64,000 nucleotides of DNA from Streptomyces mobaraensis (GCF_020099395.1 NZ_CP083590.1:3534001-3598000), one strand, 5' to 3'; shown: positions 42,446 through 52,444, counted from the first letter of the stretch. The notes: generated from the sequence alone by a model not told the origin. A program made the numbers and translations.

Positions 42446-43117
42446 ATGAGCATGCTCACCCCTCCTGGCATGGGCGGCAAGTACCGCATCACGGGCCGTC
42501 GGTTCCCGCATATGCGCCGGCCGAGGAACCCGCGGAGGGTCGTGCTCGCCGCGGTCGCCGCGGTCGCCGTCCTGGGGCTGGGCGGCTGGGGGACGGTCCA
42601 GCTCGTCGACGTCTTCTCGGGCGGCGGGAGCGGCTCCCCGCAGGCGGCCCGGAAGAGCGCCGACTGCGGCCGGGACGGGCACGGCGACACGACGGACGCC
42701 AGGGCCGCCGGCCGGCCGGCGCCCCGCGAACTGCCCCGGCCCGGCGACATCACCGTCAACGTCTACAACGCCACCCCGCGCAGCGGCCTGGCCAAGACGA
42801 CCGCGGACGAGCTGAAGGCACGCGGCTTCCGCATCGGCAAGGTCGGCAACGCCCCCGCGCCCTACGACAAGAACGTCGAGGGCACGGCGCTGCTGCTGGG
42901 CCCGCCCGAGGACGCCGAAGGGGCGATGCGCGTCCTGGAGGAGCAGGTCGGCGAGGCGACGGTGAAGAGCGACGTCCGCAAGGGCACGGACATCGACCTG
43001 ATCATCGGCACCGGCTTCAAGGAGCTCAGGCCCGCGCCGGGCGCGAGCCGGGCACCGGCCGCGCCGCGACCGGCCCCGTCGTCCCCGGCACCCTCGAAGA
43101 GCGCGGCGAAGTGCTGA
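42446..43117 (+). CDS. Membrane-anchored LytR_C-domain protein
   Basis: This 223-residue protein has a basic N terminus and one TM (RRVVLAAVAAVAVLGLGGWGTVQLV). The extracytoplasmic LytR_C domain is at ~100-190 (ITVNVYNATPRSGLAKTTADELKARGFRIGKVGNAP; GTDIDLIIGTGF). A Pro/Ala tail follows. LytR_C domains occur in cell-envelope proteins linked to LytR-CpsA-Psr ligases that attach polymers to peptidoglycan, but here the catalytic part is absent. The stop codon lies in a 15-bp triplicated repeat. Confidence 0.87.
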   Translation: MSMLTPPGMGGKYRITGRRFPHMRRPRNPRRVVLAAVAAVAVLGLGGWGTVQLVDVFSGGGSGSPQAARKSADCGRDGHGDTTDARAAGRPAPRELPRPGDITVNVYNATPRSGLAKTTADELKARGFRIGKVGNAPAPYDKNVEGTALLLGPPEDAEGAMRVLEEQVGEATVKSDVRKGTDIDLIIGTGFKELRPAPGASRAPAAPRPAPSSPAPSKSAAKC

Positions 43118-43157
43118 GCGAGCACGGGCTGACCGAGCACTGCCTGACCGACCGGTG
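43113..43157. repeat. 15-bp tandem repeat (3 units) spanning the LytR_C gene stop
   Basis: GCTGAGCGAGCACGG, GCTGACCGAGCACTG and CCTGACCGACCGGTG follow one another. The first holds the TGA stop, and each later unit retains CTGA. Confidence 0.75.
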
Positions 43158-43171
43158 AACCAGCCGGTCGC

Positions 43172-43807
43172 TCAGCCGGCCGTCCCGTACATCCGGTCGC
43201 CCGCGTCCCCGAGGCCCGGCACGATGTAGCCGTCCTCGTTGAGGCGCTCGTCCACGGAGGCGGTGACGACGGTCACCGGGGTGCCGGCGAGCTCGCGCTC
43301 CATGACCTCGACACCCTCGGGGGCGGCCAGCAGGCAGATGGCGGTGACGTCGTCGGCGCCGCGCCCGATCAGCTCGCGGATCGCCGCGACCAGCGTGCCG
43401 CCGGTGGCCAGCATCGGGTCGAGCACGTACACCTGGCGGCCCGAGAGGTCGTCCGGCATCCGCGTCGCGTACGTCTCCGCCTTGAGGGTCTCCTCGTTGC
43501 GGATCATGCCCAGGAAGCCGACCTCGGCCGTGGGCAGCAGCCGGACCATGCCGTCGAGCATGCCCAGACCGGCCCGGAGGATCGGCACCACCAGCGGGCG
43601 GGGGTGGGACAGCTTGACGCCGGTGGTCGCGGTGACCGGCGACTCGATGTCGACCTGTTCGGTCCGCACGTCCCGCGTGGCCTCGTAGGCGAGCAGGGTG
43701 ACCAGCTCGTCGGCGAGCCGCCGGAACGTGGGGGAGTCGGTGCGCTTGTCGCGCAGCGTGGTGAGTTTGTGCGCCACCAGCGGGTGGTCGACGACGTGGA
43801 TCCGCAT
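43172..43807 (-). CDS. upp: Uracil phosphoribosyltransferase
   Basis: The 211-residue enzyme converts uracil plus PRPP to UMP in pyrimidine salvage. It has [24 protein letters not shown] at the N terminus, [12 protein letters not shown], the PRPP loop [12 protein letters not shown] and the uracil-binding C terminus ([24 protein letters not shown]). Length and motifs are complete. The ATG at 43807 matches the family start. Confidence 0.97.
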   Translation of the reverse strand: MRIHVVDHPLVAHKLTTLRDKRTDSPTFRRLADELVTLLAYEATRDVRTEQVDIESPVTATTGVKLSHPRPLVVPILRAGLGMLDGMVRLLPTAEVGFLGMIRNEETLKAETYATRMPDDLSGRQVYVLDPMLATGGTLVAAIRELIGRGADDVTAICLLAAPEGVEVMERELAGTPVTVVTASVDERLNEDGYIVPGLGDAGDRMYGTAG

Positions 43808-43945
43808 GACATCGACATTATCCGAGCTTTCGGACACCGGCTCCCGGCCCCACGGTGGCATCACACCACCGCTCAGGGGGAAAGTGGGCACGTACGCCCG
43901 GCCTGCTCCGCCGGGCGAGACCCTCGGCACGAGGTGGTGCTGCGC

Positions 43946-44233
43946 ATGGCCGAGCGTGACGAACGCGGACCGGGAGCCCGTAAGGGCCCCCAAAGCCCGG
44001 CGGAACCGGCGGTTTCGGGGATACGGCCCAGGGAGCGTCCCCGGGAGCGCTCCCGCGAACGCCCGCAGGACCCGGACACCCCCCTGGACGACGACGGGGA
44101 GCGGCGGCGCCGGCGCGCCCAGTTCCTCCGTGAGCTGAACGAGGCCCGGGAGCTCCGCGACCGGGTGCAGCCGCGCCGCGCGCGGGCGGCGCGCATGCGC
44201 CAGCAGATGCGCATGCGGACGTTCAGATGGTGA
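43946..44233 (+). CDS. Small, highly charged conserved protein
   Basis: The protein has 95 residues. It is rich in Arg and Glu ([54 protein letters not shown]), with a predicted helix in the second half. The function is unknown. It is divergent from upp and upstream of the tadA pair. The sequence from its last Trp codon through the stop is duplicated directly downstream. Confidence 0.65.
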   Translation: MAERDERGPGARKGPQSPAEPAVSGIRPRERPRERSRERPQDPDTPLDDDGERRRRRAQFLRELNEARELRDRVQPRRARAARMRQQMRMRTFRW

Positions 44234-44273
44234 GCTGAGCGGGCGGCGGCTGGTGAGCTGAGCGGGCGGCGGC
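44228..44273. repeat. Perfect 23-bp direct repeat starting at a stop codon
   Basis: The 23 bases 44228-44250, beginning TGGTGAGCTGAGCGGGC and containing the stop codon TGA (44231-44233), are repeated exactly at 44251-44273. Confidence 0.95.
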
Positions 44274-44568
44274 CGCCGCCGTCCCGGTGACGGCCGTCAC
44301 GCCGCCGCCGTTTCGCGCGTCCCGCCGCCGTTTCCCGGAAGGCGCTCCGGGACGGCCCCCGAACACACCCCGGATGGCCGTCCGGGGGCGCCCCCACGGG
44401 TCCGCGCCCCCGGATCGTCCCCGGAAAAGTCCCGGGAATCTCTCGGACTACTGCACGACGCAGCGCGGAAGACCTCTCGCAACGGCCGGGTTTCTGCCAC
44501 GATTCCGAGTGGGCGGGGTGCTGTCCCCGTCCGGCCCGGCACCGCCTATGACCAGTGGGAGAGTCACG

Positions 44569-45099
44569 GTGTACTTCGCCGCATTGCTCGCGCGCTCCGA
44601 CGACGGGTGGGAAGCGAGCGACACAGACCTCGACAACGTGGAAACCCTGTCCGACTTCGTCGACCTGGCCCGTGAGACCTCGATCGCCGACGACACGGTC
44701 CTGGTGCTGATCGAGCAGGAGGACGCCTGGTTCGGCATCGTCCGGGTGGACGGCGAGGACGACCCGCGGATCTTCCTCTCCGACAGCCTGCTCGCCAAGC
44801 GGAGTTCCTACGGCTCCATGCTCGTCGACGAGATCGTCGGCCGCGACGACAGCGACGCCGACGACCTCGACACCCTCGACCTCGACGGCACCGAGGACGG
44901 CGAGCCGGAGCCCGCAGAGGACGAGGCCGACACCGCGGACGCCGCCGGGACGGCGGTGCCGAGCGGTCCGCTGGGCGACCCCCGGCTGCTGGAGGACATC
45001 GGCATCGGCGAACGGCAGCTGCTCGCCCTGACCGGGGACGCCCTCAGCGAGATCGCGGACGCCCTCGGCTGCACCGACGTCCTGGAGGCCGTCCGCTGA
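44569..45099 (+). CDS. tRNA adenosine deaminase-associated protein
   Basis: A 176-residue acidic protein: YFAALLARSDDGWEASDTDLDNVETLSDFVDLARETS, VLVLIEQEDAWFGIVRVDGEDDPRIFLSD, a very acidic middle segment and LEDIGIGERQLLALTGDALSEIADALG. It is always found just upstream of tadA in actinomycetes and is assumed to assist it. The GTG at 44569 (GGGAG 8 nt upstream) is chosen; an ATG at 44548 is an alternative. The gap to tadA is 61 bp. Confidence 0.85.
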   Translation: MYFAALLARSDDGWEASDTDLDNVETLSDFVDLARETSIADDTVLVLIEQEDAWFGIVRVDGEDDPRIFLSDSLLAKRSSYGSMLVDEIVGRDDSDADDLDTLDLDGTEDGEPEPAEDEADTADAAGTAVPSGPLGDPRLLEDIGIGERQLLALTGDALSEIADALGCTDVLEAVR

Positions 45100-45160
45100 C
45101 GGCCGCGGGGGCGCGGGGCGCGGGGAGTGCGGCCCGGCGGGGCTCGCCCACACTGGTGCC

Positions 45161-45655
45161 ATGAACGACGCCGCCCCCGGCCGCCCGCCCGGTCCCGACC
45201 CCGTCCGCGATCCCTGGCTCCCCGCGATGCGGGCCGCCCTGGAGGAGGCCGCGCGGGCCCCCGGGACGGGTGACGTCCCGGTCGGGGCCGTCGTCCTGGC
45301 CCCGGACGGCACGGTCATCGGCCGCGGCCGGAACGAACGCGAGGCCACCGGCGACCCCACCGGCCACGCGGAGGTGCTCGCCGTCCGCGAGGCCGCCCGC
45401 GCCGTCGGCGAGTGGCGGCTGTCCGGCTGCACCCTGGTCGTCACCCTGGAACCGTGCACGATGTGCGCCGGCGCCATCGTCCTCTCCCGCCTCGACCGCG
45501 TCGTCTACGGCGCCGCCGACGCCAAGGCGGGCGCGGCGGGCTCCCTCTGGGACGTGGTCCGCGACCGCCGCCTCAACCACCGCCCCGAGGTCATCACCGG
45601 CGTCCTCGCCGACGAGTGCGCCGCCCTCCTCACCGACTTCTTCCGCACCCGCTGA
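45161..45655 (+). CDS. tadA: tRNA-specific adenosine-34 deaminase
   Basis: The 164-residue enzyme converts A34 to inosine in tRNA-Arg(ACG), whose gene lies at 61102-61174 in this window. The zinc site and proton shuttle are HAEVLAVREAARAVG and LEPCTMCAGAIVLSRLDRVVYGA. The C-terminal segment RPEVITGVLADECAALLTDFF is typical. All catalytic residues are present. Confidence 0.95.
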   Translation: MNDAAPGRPPGPDPVRDPWLPAMRAALEEAARAPGTGDVPVGAVVLAPDGTVIGRGRNEREATGDPTGHAEVLAVREAARAVGEWRLSGCTLVVTLEPCTMCAGAIVLSRLDRVVYGAADAKAGAAGSLWDVVRDRRLNHRPEVITGVLADECAALLTDFFRTR

Positions 45656-45724
45656 GCCCCCTCCGCCCGGGTCTCCGAAGAACCGATTTCGGACCACGGC
45701 CACTCGTCCGCTAAGCTCTCTCTC

Positions 45725-45811
45725 GGTAGCGTGTCCGAGCGGCCTAAGGAGCACGCCTCGAAAGCGTGTGAGGGGGCAACTCCTCCGTGGGTTCAAATCC
45801 CACCGCTACCG
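45725..45811 (+). tRNA. tRNA-Ser (anticodon CGA)
   Basis: Acceptor GGTAGCG/CGCTACC, anticodon loop CCTCGAAAG, long variable arm and T loop GTTCAAATC are present. It reads UCG. It begins 69 bp after tadA. Confidence 0.97.
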
Positions 45812-45819
45812 CTTCAAGC

Positions 45820-45869
45820 CCGAGGGCCCGACCCGATCCGTGTGATCGTGTCGGGCCCTCGGCGTTTTT
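45820..45869 (+). terminator. Terminator of tRNA-Ser(CGA)
   Basis: CCGAGGGCCCGAC and GTCGGGCCCTCGG form a perfect 13-bp stem followed by CGTTTTT. The stem also stands at the 3' side of the convergent ABC permease gene. Confidence 0.9.
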
Positions 45870-45874
45870 CGTGG

Positions 45875-46671
45875 TCATGCCCGCCGATCGGCGGCCGCGC
45901 CGCGGTGGAAGACCGTGCGGGCCCAGAAGTAGCCGGTCAGGGTGAGGGCGAGGCACCAGGCGACCGCGGTGATGCCGCTGGTGCCGATCTCCGTGCCCGT
46001 CAGGAGGCCGCGCAGGGTCTCGTTGACGGAGGTGAAGGGCTGGTACTCGGCGAACCAGCGGAGGCCCGAGGGCATGGACTCCGGGGGGACGACGGCGCTG
46101 CCGAGGAAGGGGAGGAACTGGAGGGGCAGGGGGATGTTGCTGGCCGACTCCGGGTTCCTGGCCACCAGTCCGATGCCGGCCGCGAGCCAGGTGAGGGCGA
46201 AGGTGAGCAGGGTCAGCAGACCGGCGGCGGCGAGCCATTCGACCGGGCCCGCGTGCGGCCGGAAGCCGACGAGCAGGGCGACGGCGACGACGCAGACGAT
46301 GCTCAGCAGGGTCTGGATGACGCTGCCGGCCACATGGCCGGTGAGAAAGGCGGAGCGCGAGATCGCCATCGTCCGGAAGCGGTTGACGATCCCCTCGGTC
46401 ATGTCGACGCAGACCCCGACGGCGGTCACCAGGGCGCCGGACGTGGCGGCCATGAGGATGATGCCGGGCGCCAGGTAGTCGACGTACTCCCCGCCGGAGG
46501 CCGGGCCGTCGATGCCGGCGCCGAGGGCGCCTCCGAAGACGTAGGTGAACAGGAGCAGCATCAGCACCGGCGTCATGACGACGGAGACGGTCAGGGACGG
46601 GTAGCGCCGGGCGTGTTTGAGGTTGCGGCGCAGCATCGTCAGGGAGTCGGCGACGGCATGAGAGGGGGCGG

Positions 46672-46675
<4 letters not shown>
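45875..46675 (-). CDS. ABC-2 type transporter permease
   Basis: The protein has 266 residues and six TM segments, with SLTVSVVMTPVLMLLLFTYVFGG, APGIILMAATSGALVTAVGVCVDMTEGIVNRFRTM and FLPFLGSAVVPPESMPSGLRWFAEYQPFT, the ABC-2 signature. It is the membrane half of a drug/lipid exporter of the DrrB type. The GTG start overlaps the stop of the ATPase gene by 4 bp. Confidence 0.92.
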
Positions 46676-47643
<968 letters not shown>

Positions 47644-47689
47644 GACGTTCTGCCCTTCTGTGGGTGAGAGGTCACGAGCGGGCGGACGG

Positions 47690-48526
47690 TCAGGGGCGGC
47701 GGATCTCGATGTCGCCGATGCCGGTGCGGGCGCGGACCTCGACGGTGTGCTCGGCCCCGCCGGGGCCGTCCGACGGGCTGAGCAGATTGCGGACGCTGCC
47801 GAGGCGGGTGTCGACGTCGAGCCAGGCGGCCGTGGCCGGGGCGATGCCGACCTCCAGGTCGCCGGCCGAGGACTGGAGGGTGACCCGGCCGCGGACCACC
47901 TCGTCCAGCCGGATGCCGCCGTTGGCGGACCGCGCGTCGACGTCCCCGCGCGCGGTGCCGACGGTGATGGGCCCGTTCGACGAGCTGACCCGGAGGTCGC
48001 CGCCGACCTCGCCGAGCGCCGTCTCGCCGTTGAGGTTCTTGACCGTGGCGGTGCCGCCGATCGCTCCCGCGTCGATCGGGCCCGCGCCGACGAGTTCGGC
48101 GTCGCCCCGCGCGCGGTCGAGCCGGATGCCGCCGTGGCTCGTCCGCAGCCACGCCGCCGCCGTCTCGCCGGCGCGGACGTGCCCGGTCGAGGTCCTCAGC
48201 CGGCAGTCGCCGAGGCGGCCCTCGCAGAGGAGGTCGCCGATGAGCGCGGTGGCCCGGACGTCGGAGCCGGCCGGCAGCTCGATCCGTACCTCGACCGAGC
48301 CGGTCGGGCCGAACAGCGACCGCTGCCGGGGCCCTTTGACCAGCAGGGCGCCGTCCGAGCAGGCGATACGGGTCTGCGCGGCCGCCCGGACGTCCGCTTC
48401 CTCCCCGGGGTCGGTCGGCAGGACCTCGACCACGGTGTCACCGCGGTCGCCGGCGATGAGCCGGAGCAGTCCGATGTCGAACTCGACGGTGGCGCCGACG
48501 GGTTGGGGTGTCTCGAAAATGGGCAT
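47690..48526 (-). CDS. DUF4097 beta-helix-repeat protein
   Basis: The 278-residue protein consists of stacked short beta repeats: GDLLCEGRLGDCRLRTSTGHVRAGET, AWLRTSHGGIRLDRARGDAEL, VSSSNGPITVGTARGDVDARSANGGIRLDEV. This is the DUF4097/adhesin-like beta-helix pattern. It has no signal peptide. It is first in the operon with the DrrAB-type exporter. The role is unknown; such proteins occur widely with ABC or two-component genes. Operator-like sites of the RHH protein lie 55-95 bp upstream. Confidence 0.87.
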   Translation of the reverse strand: MPIFETPQPVGATVEFDIGLLRLIAGDRGDTVVEVLPTDPGEEADVRAAAQTRIACSDGALLVKGPRQRSLFGPTGSVEVRIELPAGSDVRATALIGDLLCEGRLGDCRLRTSTGHVRAGETAAAWLRTSHGGIRLDRARGDAELVGAGPIDAGAIGGTATVKNLNGETALGEVGGDLRVSSSNGPITVGTARGDVDARSANGGIRLDEVVRGRVTLQSSAGDLEVGIAPATAAWLDVDTRLGSVRNLLSPSDGPGGAEHTVEVRARTGIGDIEIRRP

Positions 48527-48581
48527 GGCTGTGCCGTCCTCATGACTGGGTGGGAGGCGGGCGGGTGAAGGGATACGGCGA

Positions 48582-48621
48582 GATGGCGGCGCGGCGCCAT
48601 GATGGCGCCAAGATGGCGTCA
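48582..48621. promoter_or_regulatory. Palindrome cluster upstream of the DUF4097-ABC operon
   Basis: GGCGCCATGATGGCGCC (48593-48609) is an 8-bp palindrome with a 1-nt spacer, flanked by GATGGCGGC and AGATGGCGTCA. The same ATGGCG(C/T)CA half-site occurs at the start of the RHH gene 560 bp away (49165-49195), suggesting common control. Confidence 0.65.
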
Positions 48622-48644
48622 GGCGTATGCGGATCCGCGCCGGG

Positions 48645-49166
48645 TCAGCGGACCCAGCCCGTGAAGCTCTGGCCCCGGTGCCGCGTGGGCCCGGCCGGGC
48701 GGCCGGCGCGCTCGCCCGCTTCCAATGCGGCGGCGACGGCCCGGACCAGCCAGGCGTTCACCGACAGCCCCTCCTGGGCGGCGGCCTCCTCGGCCCGCGC
48801 CTTGAGGTGGGCGGGAAGCCGCAGGTTAACGCGGGCGGTGCCACCCTCGTCGCCGTCGCCCTGGGCGGGGGCCGGCGGCAGGGCGGCGCCGGGCGCCGCG
48901 GCCTCCGCGTAGGGCCCCTGGGCCGGCGGCGGCGTCACCACGAATTCCGGGTCCAGGCCGCGGAGCCGTACGTCGACCGAGCCCGGCGCCAGGTCACGGG
49001 TGACCTCCTCCATGGCGGTGGAGAGCGCGTTCAGCAGGGTGAGCCGGGCGGCCGACTCCAGCGGCGCGGACAGCCGTTCGGCCAGGGCACGCGCGTCGTC
49101 CCCGCCCGCGCTCGCGGCGACCGCGAGCTCCTGGCGGAGGGTGTCGACGTAGGGGGTGAGGTCCAT
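48645..49166 (-). CDS. Ribbon-helix-helix (HicB/Arc-type) regulator
   Basis: The protein is 173 residues long. The C-terminal part has the RHH fold (ARVNLRLPAHLKARAEEAAAQEGLSVNAWLVRAVAAALE): the strand binds the major groove and two helices dimerise. The N-terminal ~80 residues are helical (MDLTPYVDTLRQELAVAASAGGDDARALAERLSAPLE) and joined by an Ala/Pro linker. Similar Streptomyces proteins are labelled HicB-like antitoxins, but no toxin gene is adjacent. Its start codon is inside a strong palindrome, implying autorepression. Confidence 0.8.
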   Translation of the reverse strand: MDLTPYVDTLRQELAVAASAGGDDARALAERLSAPLESAARLTLLNALSTAMEEVTRDLAPGSVDVRLRGLDPEFVVTPPPAQGPYAEAAAPGAALPPAPAQGDGDEGGTARVNLRLPAHLKARAEEAAAQEGLSVNAWLVRAVAAALEAGERAGRPAGPTRHRGQSFTGWVR

Positions 49167-49195
49167 GACGCCACTATGGCGTCATATTGGCGCCA
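49165..49195. promoter_or_regulatory. Operator over the RHH gene start
   Basis: ATGACGCCA and TGGCGTCAT form a perfect 9-bp inverted repeat with a 3-nt spacer (49165-49185), followed by the palindrome TGGCGCCA (49188-49195). The first arm includes the start codon of the RHH gene. Confidence 0.75.
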
Positions 49196-49315
49196 CAGCA
49201 AGCGAGTTGGCTCCGGCAGAGCCATCGCGGAGCCCTCGGGCGCACGGCGTGGGGGGTGGACGGAGGGCACCTATTCGGCCACCCCCGCACCACCCTCCGT
49301 CCGTGCGTCCGTCCG

Positions 49316-49813
49316 CTACGCCGGGACGTTTCCGTCCCGCCCGCATGGCACCTCGTCCTCGTCGGAAGCGGCGGGGACGCCGGCCGCCTTGCCCGGCGTC
49401 ACGGGCGCACCCGGAGCGCCGGAAGCCTCCGGCGCGGCGGCGCCGGCCGTGCCCGGTACCCCGAGCCCGGCCGGCGGGCCCGGGGGCGCGTCGAGCCAGT
49501 GGAAGGCCGGCTCGAGGCGGACGATGCGGATCACCTTGGACACGCGCGGGCCACCCCGCACCACCCGCAGCCGGCCGCCGCCGCGGGCCACCCGGTTGCG
49601 GGCGCGGAGCAGCAGGCGGAGGCCGCTCGCGTCGAGGAAGGTCACACCGCGCAGGTCGATGACGAGGTCGGCGCGGCGACGGCCGGCCAGGGCCTCCAGC
49701 CGGGGGCCGAGCTCCTGCTCGGCCAGGATGTCGATCTCTCCGGACAGTTCAATGGTGACCGCTCCCCCCGCCACACGCTCCCGCATGGTGAAGGCGAGCT
49801 CGTACCCGCCCAT
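49316..49813 (-). CDS. STAS-domain anti-sigma factor antagonist
   Basis: The protein has 165 residues. The STAS domain at residues ~5-100 has VTIELSGEIDILAEQELGPRLEAL and DLRGVTFLDASGLRLLLRARNRV, where the Ser of DASGL is the phosphorylation site. A Pro/Ala/Gly-rich tail of ~55 residues is added. It would free a SigB-class sigma factor from its anti-sigma kinase. Two such sigma genes lie 1.5-3 kb away. The ATG at 49813 is preferred to a GTG at 49837. Confidence 0.88.
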   Translation of the reverse strand: MGGYELAFTMRERVAGGAVTIELSGEIDILAEQELGPRLEALAGRRRADLVIDLRGVTFLDASGLRLLLRARNRVARGGGRLRVVRGGPRVSKVIRIVRLEPAFHWLDAPPGPPAGLGVPGTAGAAAPEASGAPGAPVTPGKAAGVPAASDEDEVPCGRDGNVPA

Positions 49814-49837
49814 GCGAACCTCACCGTTCTCCCTCAC

Positions 49838-50570
49838 TCAGGTACCGCAGCACACCGGATCCCGTTTCCCACGTGACAGCACCGGGACGGCCGCTCCGGC
49901 GAGCCGGTGAGCGCCTCGGGCCGTGTGCCTTTCTGGTGCCCCGGTGCCGGGCTCTTCTCACCTCAACTGACCCAGAGTTCATCCGTGTTGGAAACTTTCG
50001 CGGTACCGCCGAGAGGGTTGTGCGGATTCGGGCGGCGGAATCGGCGGAATTGCACGGGCATGACCGGAAGCGGGAGGAGAGAAGGCAGCGGGTTCCGCAC
50101 ACCGGAGAAGTTCCGTACACCGGAGAAGACTCGGCGCACCGGAGAAGACTCCGCGCACCGGAGAAGAGGGGGAGAAGGCGGGGGGAAGCGGCATCGGGGG
50201 GACAAGCCGCTTCCCCCCATGAGGACACGGACCCCGAGTACGGGCCGCAGTCAGGGGGAAGCTCGCGGCCCGGACCCCGCAGAGGGGTTCCTTGTCCCAG
50301 GCCCGTCGGATTCCTGCCAGATCCGGCGGGCACTCCCCCATCCTCCGCTCCGGGAAACGGCGGACGGGTGGGCGAAGGGCCCCCTTCGCCGGGGCTTAAG
50401 TCCTTAAAGGTGGTGTGAGCGACCGCCGTCAGGGGACGCCGTCCGCGAAATCCCCCGGCGATCCGCACCGGACCCACTCTCTCCCGGCTTCGTCCATCTG
50501 TACGGATAGACTCTCGCAAGCGCTACGGGGGACTTCGACGGAAGAAGGCGGACGGGGAGGCGGCAGCGGC
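49838..50570. other. Long intergenic region with ACCGGAGAAG repeats
   Basis: No gene is supported. Four units of ACCGGAGAAG with an 18-19-nt period occupy 50097-50168. Sequence at 50505-50510 (TAGACT) could be the -10 element for the small membrane protein downstream. The remainder shows no clear codon bias. Confidence 0.55.
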
Positions 50571-50735
50571 ATGGCGCAGGCCAAGAAGATCACGTTCTGG
50601 GTGCTCGCCGTTTTCATCGGCTACACGATCATCCATTCCCCGGCCAGGGCGGCGGAGCTCGTCCAGATAGGCTTCGAGGGGATCTCGGACGCCGCCAAGA
50701 GCATCGGCGAGTTCATGACCGAGCTGATCAAGTGA
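50571..50735 (+). CDS. Small membrane protein, 54 residues
   Basis: The protein begins MAQAKKITFWVLAVFIGYTIIHSPARAAELVQIG and ends IGEFMTELIK: one N-terminal TM or signal-anchor and a short amphipathic helix. GGGGAGGCGG precedes the ATG. Short proteins of this type are conserved across Streptomyces; the function is unknown. It is the only gene between the STAS and Dabb genes. Confidence 0.7.
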   Translation: MAQAKKITFWVLAVFIGYTIIHSPARAAELVQIGFEGISDAAKSIGEFMTELIK

Positions 50736-50832
50736 GCTCCCGCCGTCCGGAGCCTCCGTGCGCCGCGGGCCGACGTGCCACAGGTCCCGCGTCCCCCTTC
50801 GTGCACCCCGTCGTCCGGAAGGCGGCCATCCG

Positions 50833-51126
50833 ATGATCCGTCACCTCGTCCTGTTCAAGCTCAACGAGGGCGTCGGGCGCGACGACCCCCGCGTCCTCGC
50901 CGGCGTCCAGGCGTTCGAGAAGCTGGGCGGGGAGATCCCCGAGCTCCGCTTCTGGGAATGCGGCTGGAACGTCTCCGAGCGCCCGATCGCGTACGACTAC
51001 GCGATCAACTCCGCCGTCGAGGACGCCGAGGCCCTCCAGCGCTACCTCGACCACCCGGCCCACCAGGCGGGTGTCGGCCTGTGGCGAGAGTTCGCCACGT
51101 GGGTGATCGCCGACTATCCGTTCTGA
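50833..51126 (+). CDS. Dabb-family stress-responsive A/B barrel protein
   Basis: The 97-residue protein has MIRHLVLFKLNEGVGRDDPRVLAGVQAFEKLGGEIPEL, then a FWECGWNVSERPIAYDYAINS strand and HPAHQAGVGLWREF. This is a dimeric ferredoxin-like alpha/beta barrel (Dabb, PF07876). The biochemical role is unclear; in plants and bacteria it is stress-induced. A terminator follows 30 bp downstream. Confidence 0.9.
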   Translation: MIRHLVLFKLNEGVGRDDPRVLAGVQAFEKLGGEIPELRFWECGWNVSERPIAYDYAINSAVEDAEALQRYLDHPAHQAGVGLWREFATWVIADYPF

Positions 51127-51155
51127 GCCGCATTCCCCGCCGGAGCCCCGGCACG

Positions 51156-51187
51156 GGCCCCTCGCCACCACGGCGAGGGGCCTTTTT
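51156..51187 (+). terminator. Rho-independent terminator after Dabb gene
   Basis: GGCCCCTCGCC and GGCGAGGGGCC (11 bp) with a 5-nt loop are followed by TTTTT. Confidence 0.93.
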
Positions 51188-51298
51188 CGCGTGGTCAACA
51201 CGGCGTTATGCGGTGCTTGCACACAGTGGACATGTCTTGTGATGCTATGACCGCTTTTGACGGATGAGTTGACCTGGAGCTGACCGCGAAGGGGTGGT

Positions 51299-52246
51299 GT
51301 GACCGTGCCGGCCCGTACAGCGTCAGAGGAGACGTCGGCGTCAGAAGAGAACCCCCCGCCACCGCGGGGGGCCCAGCGGGAGATCGCGCCGGAGATCCCG
51401 CGAGAGACCCGCCGGGAAGCCCGGCCGGAAGCCCGGCCTGAAGTTCAGCAGGAGACCCCGCGGGAACCGCAGACGCGGGAGAGCCGGGGCGCGGACGCCC
51501 GGGCGCTGACGCAGGTGCTCTTCAAGAAGTTCGCCACCCTGGAGCCCGGCACACCGGAGCACGCCCGCGTGCGCGCCGCCCTCATCGAAGCCAACCTCCC
51601 CCTCGTGCGGTACGCCGCGGCGCGTTTTCGCAGCCGCAACGAGCCCATGGAGGACGTCGTCCAGGTCGGCACCATCGGTCTCATCAATGCCATCGACCGC
51701 TTCGACCCCGACCGCGGGGTGCAGTTCCCGACGTTCGCGATGCCCACCGTCGTCGGCGAGATCAAGCGCTACTTCCGCGACAACGTGCGGACCGTGCACG
51801 TACCGCGCCGGCTGCACGAGCTGTGGGTGCAGGTCAACGGCGCCACCGAGGACCTGACCGTGCTGCACGGCCGGTCGCCGACCACCGCCGAGATCGCCGA
51901 GCGGCTCAAAATCGGCGAGGACGAGGTGCTCGCCTGCATCGAGGCCGGGCGCTCTTACCACGCCACCTCGCTGGAGGCCGCCCAGGAGGGCGACGGCCTG
52001 CCCGGCCTGCTGGACCGGATCGGGTACGAGGACCCCGCGCTGGCCGGGGTCGAACACCGCGATCTGGTGCGCCACCTGCTCGTCCAGCTGCCGGAGCGGG
52101 AGCAACGCATCCTGCTGCTGCGCTACTACAGCAATCTGACGCAGTCGCAGATCAGCGCGGAGCTGGGGGTGTCGCAGATGCACGTGTCGCGGCTGCTCTC
52201 CCGGAGCTTCGCCCGGCTGAGATCCGCAAACCGTATCGACGCCTAA
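51299..52246 (+). CDS. sigF: SigB/SigF-class RNA polymerase sigma factor (first of pair)
   Basis: The protein is 315 residues long. About 65 disordered Glu/Arg/Pro-rich residues precede region 1.2/2 ([67 protein letters not shown]), region 3 and region 4 ([34 protein letters not shown]). This is the stress/sporulation group of Streptomyces (SigB, F, G, H, I, K, L, M, N). A long N-terminal tail and the neighbours (Dabb, small protein, second sigma gene) suggest the sporulation factor SigF, but the paralogue assignment is uncertain. It is likely regulated by an anti-sigma kinase. Confidence 0.8.
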   Translation: MTVPARTASEETSASEENPPPPRGAQREIAPEIPRETRREARPEARPEVQQETPREPQTRESRGADARALTQVLFKKFATLEPGTPEHARVRAALIEANLPLVRYAAARFRSRNEPMEDVVQVGTIGLINAIDRFDPDRGVQFPTFAMPTVVGEIKRYFRDNVRTVHVPRRLHELWVQVNGATEDLTVLHGRSPTTAEIAERLKIGEDEVLACIEAGRSYHATSLEAAQEGDGLPGLLDRIGYEDPALAGVEHRDLVRHLLVQLPEREQRILLLRYYSNLTQSQISAELGVSQMHVSRLLSRSFARLRSANRIDA

Positions 52247-52340
52247 CCCTTGTGGGTGACACCCTCTCCGGACTCCCCGGCAGATATGTCGACTTGACGC
52301 TACAGCGCGTTGCCGACATGTGACATTCTGCTGGAACTGC

Positions 52341-52367
52341 GTTTGCCACAGCGCAGCCTCCGGTATT
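52341..52367 (+). promoter_or_regulatory. SigB-class promoter candidate before the second sigma gene
   Basis: GTTTGC (52341-52346) and GGTATT (52362-52367) with a 15-nt spacer resemble the GTTT / GGGTAT elements used by the SigB group. The site lies 78 bp before the ATG of the second sigma gene, so this gene may be transcribed by a sigma factor of its own group. Confidence 0.4.
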
Positions 52368-52444
52368 CAGGTGGGGGCTGCACCCTCGGCCGAATCCGCG
52401 GCCGGGGCTGTGCTGTGATCCGTCCGCGACCTCAAGGGGGTGGC

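Noticed and set aside
48645..49166. HicAB toxin-antitoxin system
   Set aside because: The RHH protein has no adjacent HicA-like toxin gene; its palindromes point to a regulator instead.
49873..50418. Open frames covering the ACCGGAGAAG repeats
   Set aside because: The translation is basic low complexity, and the competing frames are equally open; no gene support.
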